In this document: piece by piece, positions 53,881 through 64,000 of the stretch | Numbering within the stretch: position 1 is the first letter of the stretch | Layout: every line of letters begins with the position of its first letter | Origin: Clonostachys chloroleuca | Lineage: Eukaryota; Ascomycota; Sordariomycetes; Hypocreales; Bionectriaceae | NCBI GenBank assembly: GCA_037952775.1 | Contig: JBANAY010000003.1 | Location: 14,570,001-14,634,000, forward strand | Direction of reading: 5' to 3' | DNA length: 64,000 nucleotides | Notes under the pieces: model-generated | What the model was told of the DNA's origin: nothing | Seen by the model: only the letters and a program-made list of their open reading frames with translations | Database searches by the model: none | Made by a program: the position numbers and the translations under genes

Positions 53881-56395
53881 TCTAGTTATAATATAATTTA
53901 TATATATACCTATTCTTTATATAGTTATATAGATTTAGCTTACTTCTAAATATAAACTACTATTTTAGTATAGTCTATAAAGCTTAATATTTCCTCTTTA
54001 GAGGCTTCTTCTTTTTCCTCTGAATATTTCTTAATAAAGATATAACCCTTATTTTTTAGCTCTCTCTCTTTATTACTAAAGTTAGAGTTATCTATTCAGA
54101 ATTATATCTTATTCTTAAATTAGCTATTTTCCTATAATCTATATTACTAGTATATAAATTACTTTATTTAGAATCTTAGCTTTTCTCTAAAGGAGACCCT
54201 ATAGTTCTCTCTTTCTTACTACTTCCTACTATTATATAGAAGAGAACTCTAGTTCCTATATTATAAGAGCTAGTTATTATTTTAATACTATCTGCTATAT
54301 AGTTAGTATCCTTTATTACTATAATTATTTCTCTAATCTTAGCTAGAGAAGTAGCTATCTTCTGCTTTACTATCTATTCTAAGCTCTTCCTAGGGGAAAT
54401 AAATAGTATTTATATCTAGACCTATAAGATCTATTATCTTATAATACTATTATAGCCTAATAGCTTTTAGAAGTTCTAATATATCTTATCTTCTACTTTT
54501 AGTCTTATTTAGCTAATTAGCTTTTATATTAGATATAGATAGTTCTATATATATTACTTTTAACTTCAGATTAAGAGTATTATATACTCTTAGTAGCTAC
54601 TAAAGTATACTTATTTCTCTATATATAGCTAACTATTAGAATATCTTAGCTATATAATTATAAAATAAGTAATTACTATATAGATCTTCCTTAGAGAAAG
54701 TTATTAAAGCTAGTTTTTTTAAAGCTTTAGTAGGCTATAGACTAAATTATTTCTTTAGTACTATTTCCTACTAATTAAATAATAATCTAGCTAGTAGTTT
54801 CTTAATTATATCTAACTCCTACTACTACTAAGCTAATACTTACCCTCTAAATAGCTATTAAAGGTTTACCCTTATATATTCAGATCTCTCTTAACTACCT
54901 AATACTATAATATTATATACTATATCTAGCTATAAAGTAATATTAGTAAATATAACTTATATTCTATTTATAAAAACTTTATTATTATCTAACTTTTCTT
55001 TATTAATATCTAGCTAGAAGATATTAATATTAGTTAATTTCTACTTAGATATATAGATATCTAGTAGAGTTTTAATAATCCCTAGAGGGACTATAATTAG
55101 CTTTAGCTATATATAACCCTATTAAAGCTACTTAACCCTTATCTAGCTATACCCTAGCTAGTTAGATTCTATTTAGATAGGGTTATCCTATAGTATAAGT
55201 ATAACTACCTTTAATTATACCAGTTTATTATCCTTAGGTCTATTAACCCTATTCTGATCTTAACTAGCTATTTTTTCTTTAATTTAGATCAGGTTTTCCT
55301 AAGGTATAGTTATAAGCTTCTCTAGCTTAACTAGATTACTCTTAAGATTATTATAAGTTTCCTTATTACTAAGGGTTAGCTAAACTAGAAAGTCTTCCAG
55401 AATAATAGTAGTTTAATTCTATATCTTACTTATTTTTTTAAAGCCTTAATTAATATATTCTCCTAGTATTATATTACTACTTCTAACTTCTTCTATTAGT
55501 ATTTTAAGATTAGATATTCTTAATATAAATCTTAATACTAAGAAAAAGCTTCTTACCCTTCCCTATAGAAGGGTCTTTAGGTATTTTAAGAGTAGATTAC
55601 TAAGTTAAAGTATCTCTTCTCTATATTATTTCTATTAAATCTAATTCCTTATTAGAGCTTATTAATAAACTTTAGAATAAAACTCTTATATCTGAATTCA
55701 GCCTTTACTTAGGGATATATTAAAGCTCCCTAGCTTTTCTCTCCCTAGTATATATATTTAAAAATACCTATTAATAGATCTAATTAGTAGAGGTTTTACT
55801 TATAGTAGTATAAGTTATTTAGAACCTAATTACTTCTTAGCTATAGTTCTCTACTTTTAGGCTACTGTAGAAATAGTAGGGGTATTTTTAGGGTTTTTAG
55901 TTATACTTATATTTAGTTATTCTCTTAAGCTCTTACTCTCTACTAAGTTAGTTTCTAAGTCTTCTAAATATAGTAAAATTAGTCTGCTTACTAGTATAAT
56001 TCTAAGACTTTAGGCTTTTAAAATAATATACTTTATAGTATTCTAGTTTATTCTAACTATATATTAATTAATTAAATTCTAATAGATTAGTATTTTAATA
56101 TCCTAGTCTTTTAATAGCTAAAAAAATAAATATTTAGAGCTAATCTTCTTAATAAGAGTTTTAATTAACTAAGCTATTACTATTATTTATAGTAATCTTC
56201 CTTATAATATAAAAACTAGGTTTTTTTTAAGAAAGTTAGTAATTTAGTATATATACTTAATATTAATTATACTGAGTTAATTATTTCTTAAGCTGGCTTT
56301 AGCTAGTATTTAGCTAGATTCTTTCTTTTATTACCCTCTCTTAGGCTATTATTTTAGTATTTAAGGTCTTATAATAATAGAGAATTACTACTATC

Positions 56396-56623
56396 TATTA
56401 TACTTAAAACTAGCTATAACCAGTCTAGCGCTATAGATATATTATTTATACTTAGCTACAGGGTAGCCGGGTTCTAACAGGTTATAGTTAAAACCTAGGT
56501 TTATAATATCTTTACTTATATATAAGGTAATATAATTCTTAAGGCTTAGATTCTCTTCTATCTATTAGCTATTTCTAGCCCTTTTATAGGGGGCTCTGTA
56601 TAGCCCCTGTTTATAGTATAACA
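56396..56623 (-). repeat. 5' LTR of Gypsy G1
   Basis: 228 bp; on the minus strand TGTTATACTATAAACAGG at its start and a TATAAAAG box (plus-strand CTTTTATA at 56581-56588), consistent with the promoter of the minus-strand element. Confidence 0.92.
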
Positions 56624-56755
56624 GAGTAGATAGATTATTATTAGTAGTAGGGGTATACTACTACTAGGTTTAAGATACTATAATAACTATAATATCTTCT
56701 TTATTATTATATAGTAATTAAGATAAGATAATTAGCTGAATAAGAGTTATTAATA
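56624..56755 (-). mobile_element. Gypsy family G2 gag leader (right part of copy 3)
   Basis: Reverse complement of 62055-62185: on the minus strand TATTAATAACTCTTATTCAG and GAAGATATTATAGTTATTAT are recognisable. It joins 46804-47024 to form one gag fragment interrupted by Gypsy G1. Confidence 0.82.
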
Positions 56756-57102
56756 TATAATAATTAGATAACTTATACTAGATAGAGTTTAAAGTAGATT
56801 AGGATTAAACTAATTAGAGTATTATTCTAAATAGTATAATTAGATTATTATAAGCTATATAATATAAGTTACTATTAATATATAAGTATTATAGAGCTAG
56901 TAATAATAAATATATAGATAATATTATTAATAACTATCTAAAAGAGTAACTAAGCTATAGAAATAAATATATATATATATACTAGTAGGTTTACTAAGGC
57001 TTTATTTCTACTTTACTTAGACTTTACTTATCTAAGGTAAAGTTACTTTTATTAGTTACTAAGATAAGTTAGTACTATTTACTTTATATATAACTTCTTA
57101 CA
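56756..57102 (-). repeat. LTR of Gypsy G2 copy 3 (inverted)
   Basis: Reverse complement of the 61692-62054 LTR through most of its length and very close to the solo LTR at 39680-40027. On the minus strand it starts TGTAAGAAG. It is directly followed, on its minus-strand 3' side, by the gag leader, so it is the 5' LTR of copy 3. Confidence 0.8.
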
Positions 57103-57370
57103 GCCCAGAGGTAGCCTTTATTTATAATATATTCTTAAAAGCTATATATTAGATAATATAATATTTAGCTTTATAATAGCTATAGCTTAATAGATAAAAT
57201 ATCTAATAGTAATATATTATTATAAATAACCCCTGTATTACCTAATAGGACTATCCTTAGTTATTATATATAGTTATATATAATTAAATAATATAATTAA
57301 TATTCTATATATTAACTATAATACCAGCTGATTACTAATAATATATTCTATATTATATATATTATCTTAG
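57103..57370. other. AT-rich spacer between inverted Gypsy G2 copies
   Basis: No coding sequence. The first 25 bp also occur after the solo LTR at 40028. The rest is unassigned. Confidence 0.45.
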
Positions 57371-60300
57371 TATATATATATATTTATTTTACTAGATAGA
57401 ATACTCTTTTAGATAGTTATTAATAATATTATCTATATATCTATTATTACTAGCTCTATAATATTTATATATTAATAACTCTTATTCAGCTAATTACTTT
57501 ATCTTAATTACTATATAATAATAAAGAAGATATTATAACTACTATAGTACCTTAAGCCTAGTAATAGTATACTCCTACTGCTAATAATAATCTACCTGCT
57601 CTAACTATTAAGGATAATACTATAGATAAAGATAGTAATAATAATAGTAATAATAATAATTATACTAAAGATATATAGCTCTTATAAGATTAAGTTAACT
57701 AGCTTAATATATATCTTATAAATACTTACTAAGAGTTAGCTAATATAATAGCCCTTATAGTATAATAAGCTACTATATATACTAATCTCCAGGCTTAAGC
57801 TATAACTACTATTTAAGGAAGAGAGCTAGGATAACTGCTTAAGCTACTACTACTTGAGATATTTAATAGGATATAAGACTAACTCTAAGGATTTATAACT
57901 TAACTCTAAGTATACTTTAACTATTTTCTTATTACCCTTAGGATAGATAAAAGGAAGATTATATATACCTACTTATAATTTAAAGGAGATATATTTAATT
58001 AGTTTAAACCTATTATAAAAGAATACCTTAGTAGATAAGGAAACTAATAAACTATTAATATTATAATAAGCTTTAATTACTTTATAGAAGTTCTTTAATA
58101 AATCTTTAGAATCTAAGATAAGAAGTATAAAGTAGAATATAAAATTAATCTGCTCTTTTAGAAAGGATTATATATAACCTTCAGTACTAGATATCTCCAG
58201 CTTTTAGCTAAAACTAGATAGAATAAGGAATAAGCTATATTTTACTACTTTAATAGGCTAAAAGAAAAAGTATAAAAAGAACTCTATAAGGAAGACTAGC
58301 TAGTAAGTATTTATAAATATATAATTATAGCTATAAGAATTAATAATTAGTAGTACTAGTAGTAAACTTATAATAAGAAAATAAACTATTTTACTAATAC
58401 TGAGAGATTATAATAATAATATACTATAGTCTCTGGAATATATATAAGACCTATAGAGCTAGGAGCTATAGAGAAATATAAGTACTATAATTATAATAAG
58501 ATTAGATATATTTTACCCTAATATCTAAAACCTAAAAAGGAAAAGAAGAAAGATTAGAAACCTGCTAAGGATAGTAAGAAGTAATTAGAAGTAATTAGGA
58601 AAACTAATACTAAGGTTTTAGGAATAATATATAAAATTAATTAGGAAGGAACTTCTATAACTATTATAATTCCTAAATTTCCCTTAAGAAGTATATCTAT
58701 CTTTAGAGAAGTACTAGAACCTGAGGAATATATAGAACTTAGTATAGCTAGGAAATAATAAGAAGAAATCTAATAGATCTTTTAAAAGCTTAAGGAAAAG
58801 CTTAAATAAGAGGAATAAGTTCTAGGATTTAAACTATCTATTAAATATAAGTATATATTCTATTATACTAATAGAGTTATTTTATAAAATTCTATAGAAA
58901 AGAAATAATACTAGTAGATAAGAATAGAAATTAAAGCTAAATATAATAAACTCTATATATATTATTAAAAGAAAATATAAGAATAATACCTAGATATATT
59001 AGAAGAACTAGTTATTTTTAGGAATAATACTATTAGTACTATATAATATAGTAATAGTATATATAAAATACTAATCTATATAGAAACTATATAGATATAT
59101 AACTACTCTTTAGAATTCTAAATAACTTACTATAATAACTATTACTTAAAGTATTAAATAGAGAAAGTAAAGAATAATTTCTTTCTATATTTTAATAGAA
59201 GGATACCTAATAAGTATACTGCAGAATAAATATAATAATTTATATACTAATAATATAGTATAAAATAATATACTATTTTTAAAAAAGATCTAGAAGAATA
59301 CTCTAAAGAATATACCTATAGTAAACTACTAGCTAAATTATATCCTGAGCTAAGGTATAAGGTTTATAAGAAAGCTAAGATTAAACTATAGTATAAAAAT
59401 AAGGATTTTAAAGATTAGATAATAGCTAAATATAATAGCTAGATTAAATAATACTATAACTAAAAGTATAGGAACTATCTAGAAGCTAAAATAATAGTAT
59501 TAGAACTAGTTAAATATAGTAATAATAATATAAACCCTATTAAAATATATCTATAGTAATACTAGCTATAGGAAGAAGAAATAAGGTAATACTATAAATA
59601 AGGTATACTATCTCTAATAGATAGTAGAGAGAATAGTAATATAGAGGAATAAGAAATTATCTCTACTAATAAAAAAGAATAGGATAAAGCTTACTCTAAT
59701 AATAGAATACCTATAATAATTAGTAAATTAAATAATTAGAAAAAGAAATATAAATAATTTATCTCTAGTTCTATAAATAAACTAAGAACCCTTATAGATA
59801 TTCTAAAATAAATACTTAAGAATAAAGAAGAATAAGAATAGCTTAAATAATAAGTTAACTAGATAAAAAATAATATAAACTATCTATAATAGAGCTATAA
59901 TATAGTAAAATAATATTAAATTAGAAGACTCTAGGAGCTATTAAGAGAGGAACTTTAATTAATATTATTATAGATATTAAGATTAAGAGATATTAGCTTA
60001 TAGTATAGATAGACTATTATATATTATATAATTATATCTTACTAATAGTAATTAACTAATTCTACTTACTATAGAGAATAAAAAGAAGTTCTATAATATT
60101 ATAACTCCGGATAGAATATTATTTAAATATAATAATAGAATTATTAACTCTAAGACTAATTACCTTATAATTAAAATCCAAGGGAAAGAATTTAATATTA
60201 TATATAACCTAGTACTATTAAATTCTTATAATATTATATTAGGATTACTATAGCTATAAGATATAAACCTACTAATAAACTAGTTTACTAGCTATATAAA

Positions 60301-60643
60301 GTAGAAGGATATTCTTATAAACTTATATTAGGATTAATAAAAATTAAAATTTTATTAGATATTAGAAGAATATAATAATTCCTTAATAACTAAAAGTACT
60401 ACTATAAAAAACTAAAATAATAACTTATAATAATAAGTAGATATAATAGTTATAATCTTAATAGTACTATAACTTAATATACTAAAAAATCTATCTTACT
60501 AAGAATTATAATAAATAAAATAAATCTTAGGCTAAATATAAAAATTAGAATAACCCCTAGAAATAGACTTTATTAATTAAATATATATTATAAATTAATA
60601 AAAATATAACTATAATATTAAGTTTAATTTATAGTATAAATTA
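57371..60643 (+). mobile_element. Gypsy family G2 copy 1: partial 5' LTR, gag and protease, rest missing
   Basis: 57371-57455 matches the middle of the G2 LTR, then the LTR 3' end is deleted and the leader TATATATTAATAACTC follows. The gag and region downstream are collinear with 62055-64000 but more mutated. A protease-like block (YNIILGLL...LLINWFTSYIK, about 60220-60300) follows. At about 60644 the 767-bp unclassified repeat takes over, so reverse transcriptase, RNase H and most of the integrase are absent. Confidence 0.85.
57470..58570 (+). pseudogene. Gypsy G2 gag pseudogene, copy 1
   Basis: The same protein as 62070-63175, mutated further. KGLYITFSTRYLQLLAKTR (about 58167-58220), FNRLKEKVxKELYKEDxLVS (about 58250-58310) and the decayed zinc knuckle YKYYNYNKIRYILP (about 58478-58520) are visible. 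Gag would form the particle and bind RNA. Not functional. Confidence 0.8.
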
Positions 60644-61410
60644 TTAAGATTTACCCTATAGACTATAGGGTAGATTAAGATTACCCTATATTAATTAATT
60701 AAATAATATATAATTAGTATAGGGTAAGAGGGAATAAAATAACTAACTTAGAGCTCTCTAAAGCTAGGAGCCCTCTGAAGCTACTAGCCTAACCTACTAT
60801 AGCTACCTATTAGGATAATTATATTAATAGTTATAACTACTATAACAGCTGCTATAATATCTGTACTAGTAATCCTGTATTATACTAAAGCAGCTATATT
60901 AGTAGACTTTATATCTATTACAGTACTTATATTAGCAGACTTTATATCTACTATATAAGAACCTTAGTACTTAGTTTAGTAAACCTTATAACTACTATAG
61001 TAGCTATATTAGCAGACTTTATATCCGCTATAGTATCTATATTAGCAGTCTTATATCCCTCTATATAAGAACCTTATAGCAGTTATAAGCCTGTATTATA
61101 AAAGGTAATATATTATCTTTAGAGCTCTTACAGTCTGGAAATACCTATAAGTATAGGGCTTCCTCTCTGCTAGATAGAGATTCTATAAGTTACTAATATA
61201 CTCTTTTATCTATCCTATAATCTATCTTTCTTAGCTACCCTATAGCTAATAGAGCTTTATTTTCTCTTATAGAGCCTGTACCTTCTACTATACTCTTTTG
61301 AATAATCCTTCTCTAGTATTTCGGAGCTTACCCTATAGGCTTTATCTACTCTAGATCTAGCTTATCCTACAGCTGGTTTACCCTATACTAGAGACCTTGA
61401 CCTTTTAAAA
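60644..61410 (+). repeat. 767-bp unclassified repeat, most mutated copy
   Basis: Exactly as long as 38630-39396 and collinear, with extra C to T and G to A changes (for example GCATTAGCGGAC there, ATATTAGTAGAC here). The opening hairpin is kept although both arms changed symmetrically (GATTTACCCTATAG / CTATAGGGTAGATT). It separates Gypsy protease sequence on the left from integrase C-terminal sequence on the right. Confidence 0.85.
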
Positions 61411-61424
61411 TTATATATAGAAAT

Positions 61425-61691
61425 AAAGATAGAATTAGAATTTATCTAAGAAAGAATAAAGAAATACTATAATAAAATAAGATTAAAGGGATTAATCTTA
61501 AAGGAGGGAGATAAAGTCTACCTACTCTATAAAAATATTATAATATTATAACTAAGTAATAAATTAGACTATAAAAAACTTAGACTATTTAAAATTAAGA
61601 ATAAAAAATCAGATACTAACTATAAACTATTACTACTGGATATAATATATATCTATCTAGTTTTTTATATCTTATTACTTAAAAAAGTACT
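61425..61691 (+). pseudogene. C-terminal end of a Gypsy integrase
   Basis: Reads ERIKKYYNKIRLKGLILKEG, DKVYLLYKNIIIL, LSNKLDYKKLRLFKIKNKKS, DTNYKLLLLD and FYILLLKKVL. This matches the Gypsy integrase tail (RMKxYYDKxRxxGPxLKxGDKVYLLxxN, NKLDxKKLGPFxI, HxSLLE). It stops exactly where the LTR at 61692 starts. It may be the remaining 3' part of copy 1 or belong to a related element. Confidence 0.82.
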
Positions 61692-62054
61692 TGTTACGAA
61701 TTTGACCAACGTGCACCGTCACGTGTAGACCCTACTTTTTCTCTCCAATCATACCTGGATTATCCGGATCTTATGATAATCCTTATGATCCTCGACTCAG
61801 GATTATTGCTAAGCCTTAATAATTCCCTAGTATATATGTACATTTATTTCACTAGATAGAACACCCTTTCAGATAGTTATTAATAATATCGTCTATATAT
61901 CTATTGTTACTAGCTCTATAATACTCGCATATTGACAGTAACTCGTATTATACAGCCTAAGATAACCTGATTACGCTACTCAGAACAACACTCTGATTGG
62001 TTCAACCTCGATCTACCCTAGACCCCGTCCAGTGTAAGTTATCCAACTATTATA
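61692..62054 (+). repeat. LTR of Gypsy family G2 (5' LTR of copy 2)
   Basis: Starts TGTTACGAATTTG and ends AACTATTATA. It is followed directly by the gag leader. It keeps an intermediate number of CpG/CpA sites. A functioning promoter is not evident, though TATATATGTACATTTATTTC near 61848 is AT-rich. Confidence 0.85.
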
Positions 62055-64000
62055 TATTAATAACTCTTGTTCAGCTGATTACCTTATCTTAATCACTGTG
62101 TAATAATGAAGAAGATATTATAGCCGCTGTAGTACCTTAAGCCCAGCAATAGTATACTCCTGCTGCTAATAATAACCCACCTGCGCTAACCGTCGAGGAT
62201 AATACTATAGATGAGGACAGTGATAACAGCAGTGATAATAATAACTATACTGAAGATATACAGCTCTTGCAAGATTAAGTTAACCAGCTTAATATATACC
62301 TTGCGGATACTCGCTAAGAGTTGGCTAATATAACAGCCCTTATAGCGCAGTAAGCTGCTATATATACTAACCTCCAGGCTTAAGCTGTAACTGCTGTTTA
62401 AGGAAGAGAGCTAGGATAACTGCTTAAGCTACTACCACCTGAGATATTCAATAGAATACAGGACTAACTTTAAGGATTTGTAACTTAACTCCAAGTATAC
62501 TTTAATTACTTCCCTATTACCCTCGGAACAGAGGAAAGGAAGGTTATATATACCTACTTATAACTCAAGGGAGGTATACTTAATTAGTTCGAACCTGTTA
62601 TAAGGAGATACCTCAGCGGACAAGGAGACTAACAAACTATTAATATTATAATAAGTTTTAACTACTTTGTAGAAGTCCTTTAATAAACCTTTGGAATCCA
62701 GGATAAGAAACGTAAGGCGGAATATAATATTAATCTACTCTCTCAGAAAGGATTATATATAACTTTCAGTACTAGGTACCTCCAGCTCTTAGCTAAGACT
62801 AGATAGGATAAGGAATAAGCTATATCTTATTACTTTAACAGGCTAAAGGAAGAAGTATAGAAAGAACTCTATAAGGAAGACCAGCTAGTAAGTATTTACG
62901 AATATATAACTATAGCTATAAGAATTGATAACTGATAGTACCAGTAGCGAACTTATAGTAAGAAAATAAATTACTCTGCTAATACTGGGAAACTATAATA
63001 ATAATGTACTGCAGTCTCTGGAACATATATAGGTTCTATAGAGCTAGGAGCTGTAGAAAAACGCAAATACTATAATTATAATAAGGTTAGATATATTTCA
63101 CCCTAATATCCAGAACCTAAGAAAGATAAGAAGAAAGATTAGAAACCTGTTAAGGATGGTAAGAAGTAATTAGGGGTGATTAGGAAAACTGATACTAAAG
63201 TCTTGGGAATAATATATAAGATCGACCGGGAAGAAACCCCTATAACTATTGTGATTCCTAAATATCCTCTAAGAGATATACCTATTTTCTAAGAAGTACT
63301 GGAACCTGAGGAATATGCGAAACTCAGTATAGCTAGGAAATAATAAGAAGAAATCCAACAGATCTTCTAAGAGCTTAAGGAAAAGCTTGAACGAGGGGAA
63401 CCGGTTCTAGGATTTAGACTACCTACTAAATATAAATATATATTCTATTATACTAATAAAGTTATTCTATAAAATCCTACTGAAAAAGAATAATACTAGT
63501 AGATAAGGATAGAAATTAAAGCTGAATACAGTGAACTCTATATATATTATTAAGAGAAGATATAGGAACAATATCTAGATATATTAAAAGAACTGGTTAT
63601 TTTTAGAAATAATACTATTAGTGCTATATAGCTCGGTAATAGTATATATAAGATACTGATCTGTATAAAGATAATATAGATATATAACTACCCTCTGGAA
63701 TTATAGATAACCTGCTATAATAATTAATACTGAGTATATTAAATAGAAAAGGCTAAGAATAATTTCTTTCTATACCCTAACGGAAGGATATCTAATAAAT
63801 ATACTGCAGAATAAATATAATAATTTATATACTAGTAATAGGGTATAAAATAATATACTATCTTTAAGGAAGACTTAGAAGAATACCCTGAAGAATATAC
63901 TTATAGCGAACTACCGGCAGAATTATATACTGAGCTAAGGTATAAGATCTATAAGAGAGCTAAGATCGAACTATAGTATAAGAACAAGGACCTCGAAGAT
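62055..64000 (+). mobile_element. Gypsy family G2 copy 2, continues past the window
   Basis: Leader, gag and the start of the next region, collinear with copy 1 (57460-59400) and less mutated. The window ends before pol. Confidence 0.88.
62070..63175 (+). pseudogene. Gypsy G2 gag pseudogene, copy 2
   Basis: The retrotransposon gag domain is readable: YFNYFPITLGTEERKVIYTY, LQLKGGILNxFEPVIRRYLS, FGIQDKKRKAEYNINLLSQK, GLYITFSTRYLQLLAKTR, YYFNRLKEEVxKELYKEDQL and VSIYEYITIAIRID. A CCHC zinc knuckle follows at about 63060-63110 in which both first cysteines became Tyr (YYNYNKVRYISP where relatives have CYNCxKxGHxSP), the change expected from TGC/TGT to TAC/TAT by RIP on the opposite strand. Stops at former Gln and Trp codons prevent translation. 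It would form the virus-like particle of the element. Confidence 0.85.

Larger units (their letters stand above)
47025..56623 (-). mobile_element. complete 9.6-kb Gypsy retrotransposon (family G1), RIP-inactivated
   Basis: Two 228-bp LTRs (47025-47252 and 56396-56623) are flanked by the target duplication GAGTA (47020-47024 and 56624-56628). In minus orientation the LTR reads TGTTATACT to GCATAATA and carries a TATAAAAGGG box. Order on the minus strand: gag (about 56.3-54.0 kb), protease, reverse transcriptase, integrase and a further coding region (about 49.4-47.3 kb). Protease before RT and integrase after RT is the Gypsy order. It lies inside the gag of a G2 element, so it is younger than that copy. 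Confidence 0.92.

Overview
The window comes from a filamentous ascomycete (Pezizomycotina). The evidence is short GT-AG introns with CTAAC/CTGAC-like branch points, a fungal rhodopsin-domain (Pth11/SAT4-like) receptor, a Zn(II)2Cys6 regulator, 2EXR-domain proteins, a PDR-type ABC transporter, Fot1/pogo and piggyBac-like DNA transposons, and very strong repeat-induced point mutation (RIP: CpA to TpA, seen as CAA/CAG to TAA/TAG and TGG to TAG/TGA stops). I cannot name the species.

The window has two compartments. Positions 1 to about 31,370 have mixed composition and hold a thin set of genes and gene relics: a broken PDR ABC transporter (241-3555), a broken 2EXR gene (5.5-6.0 kb), an intact five-exon rhodopsin-domain membrane protein (9858-11349, minus), two Fot1/pogo copies in opposite orientation (14.5-16.2 and 21.7-23.5 kb), an LTR (16.25 kb), a broken extended SDR (17.8-18.9 kb), an intact 2EXR gene (20501-21166), a classical SDR fragment (21.3-21.6 kb), a broken Zn2Cys6 regulator (26.0-28.5 kb), the 3' end of an unknown minus-strand gene (28.84-28.98 kb), and a little-mutated piggyBac-like transposase with two introns (29.0-30.7 kb). 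Long spacers between them hold nothing I can identify.

From about 31.4 kb to the end the DNA is extremely AT-rich and made of nested, RIP-saturated repeats. A complete Copia element (31378-38407) has 217-bp LTRs and a 5-bp target duplication. It is followed by a 767-bp unclassified repeat, a solo LTR, a 100-N assembly gap (40914-41013), a minus-strand RecQ-type helicase pseudogene of the telomere-linked kind (41.0-44.6 kb), and an exact 1398-bp tandem duplication (44008-46803). A complete 9.6-kb minus-strand Gypsy element (47025-56623; 228-bp LTRs, target duplication GAGTA) sits inside the gag of a second Gypsy family. Two more copies of that second family follow head to tail up to the window end.

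What works together is mostly genome defence and mobile DNA rather than a pathway. Elements inserted into one another and were mutated by RIP in several rounds. Copies of the same repeat at 16.6, 38.6 and 60.6 kb form a graded series from lightly to heavily mutated. The RecQ-type helicase suggests a subtelomeric or otherwise heterochromatic location. The only genes that look functional are the rhodopsin-domain protein, the 2EXR protein at 20.5 kb, possibly the small spliced ORF at 30.8-31.2 kb, and the piggyBac-like transposase, whose N-terminus is missing.
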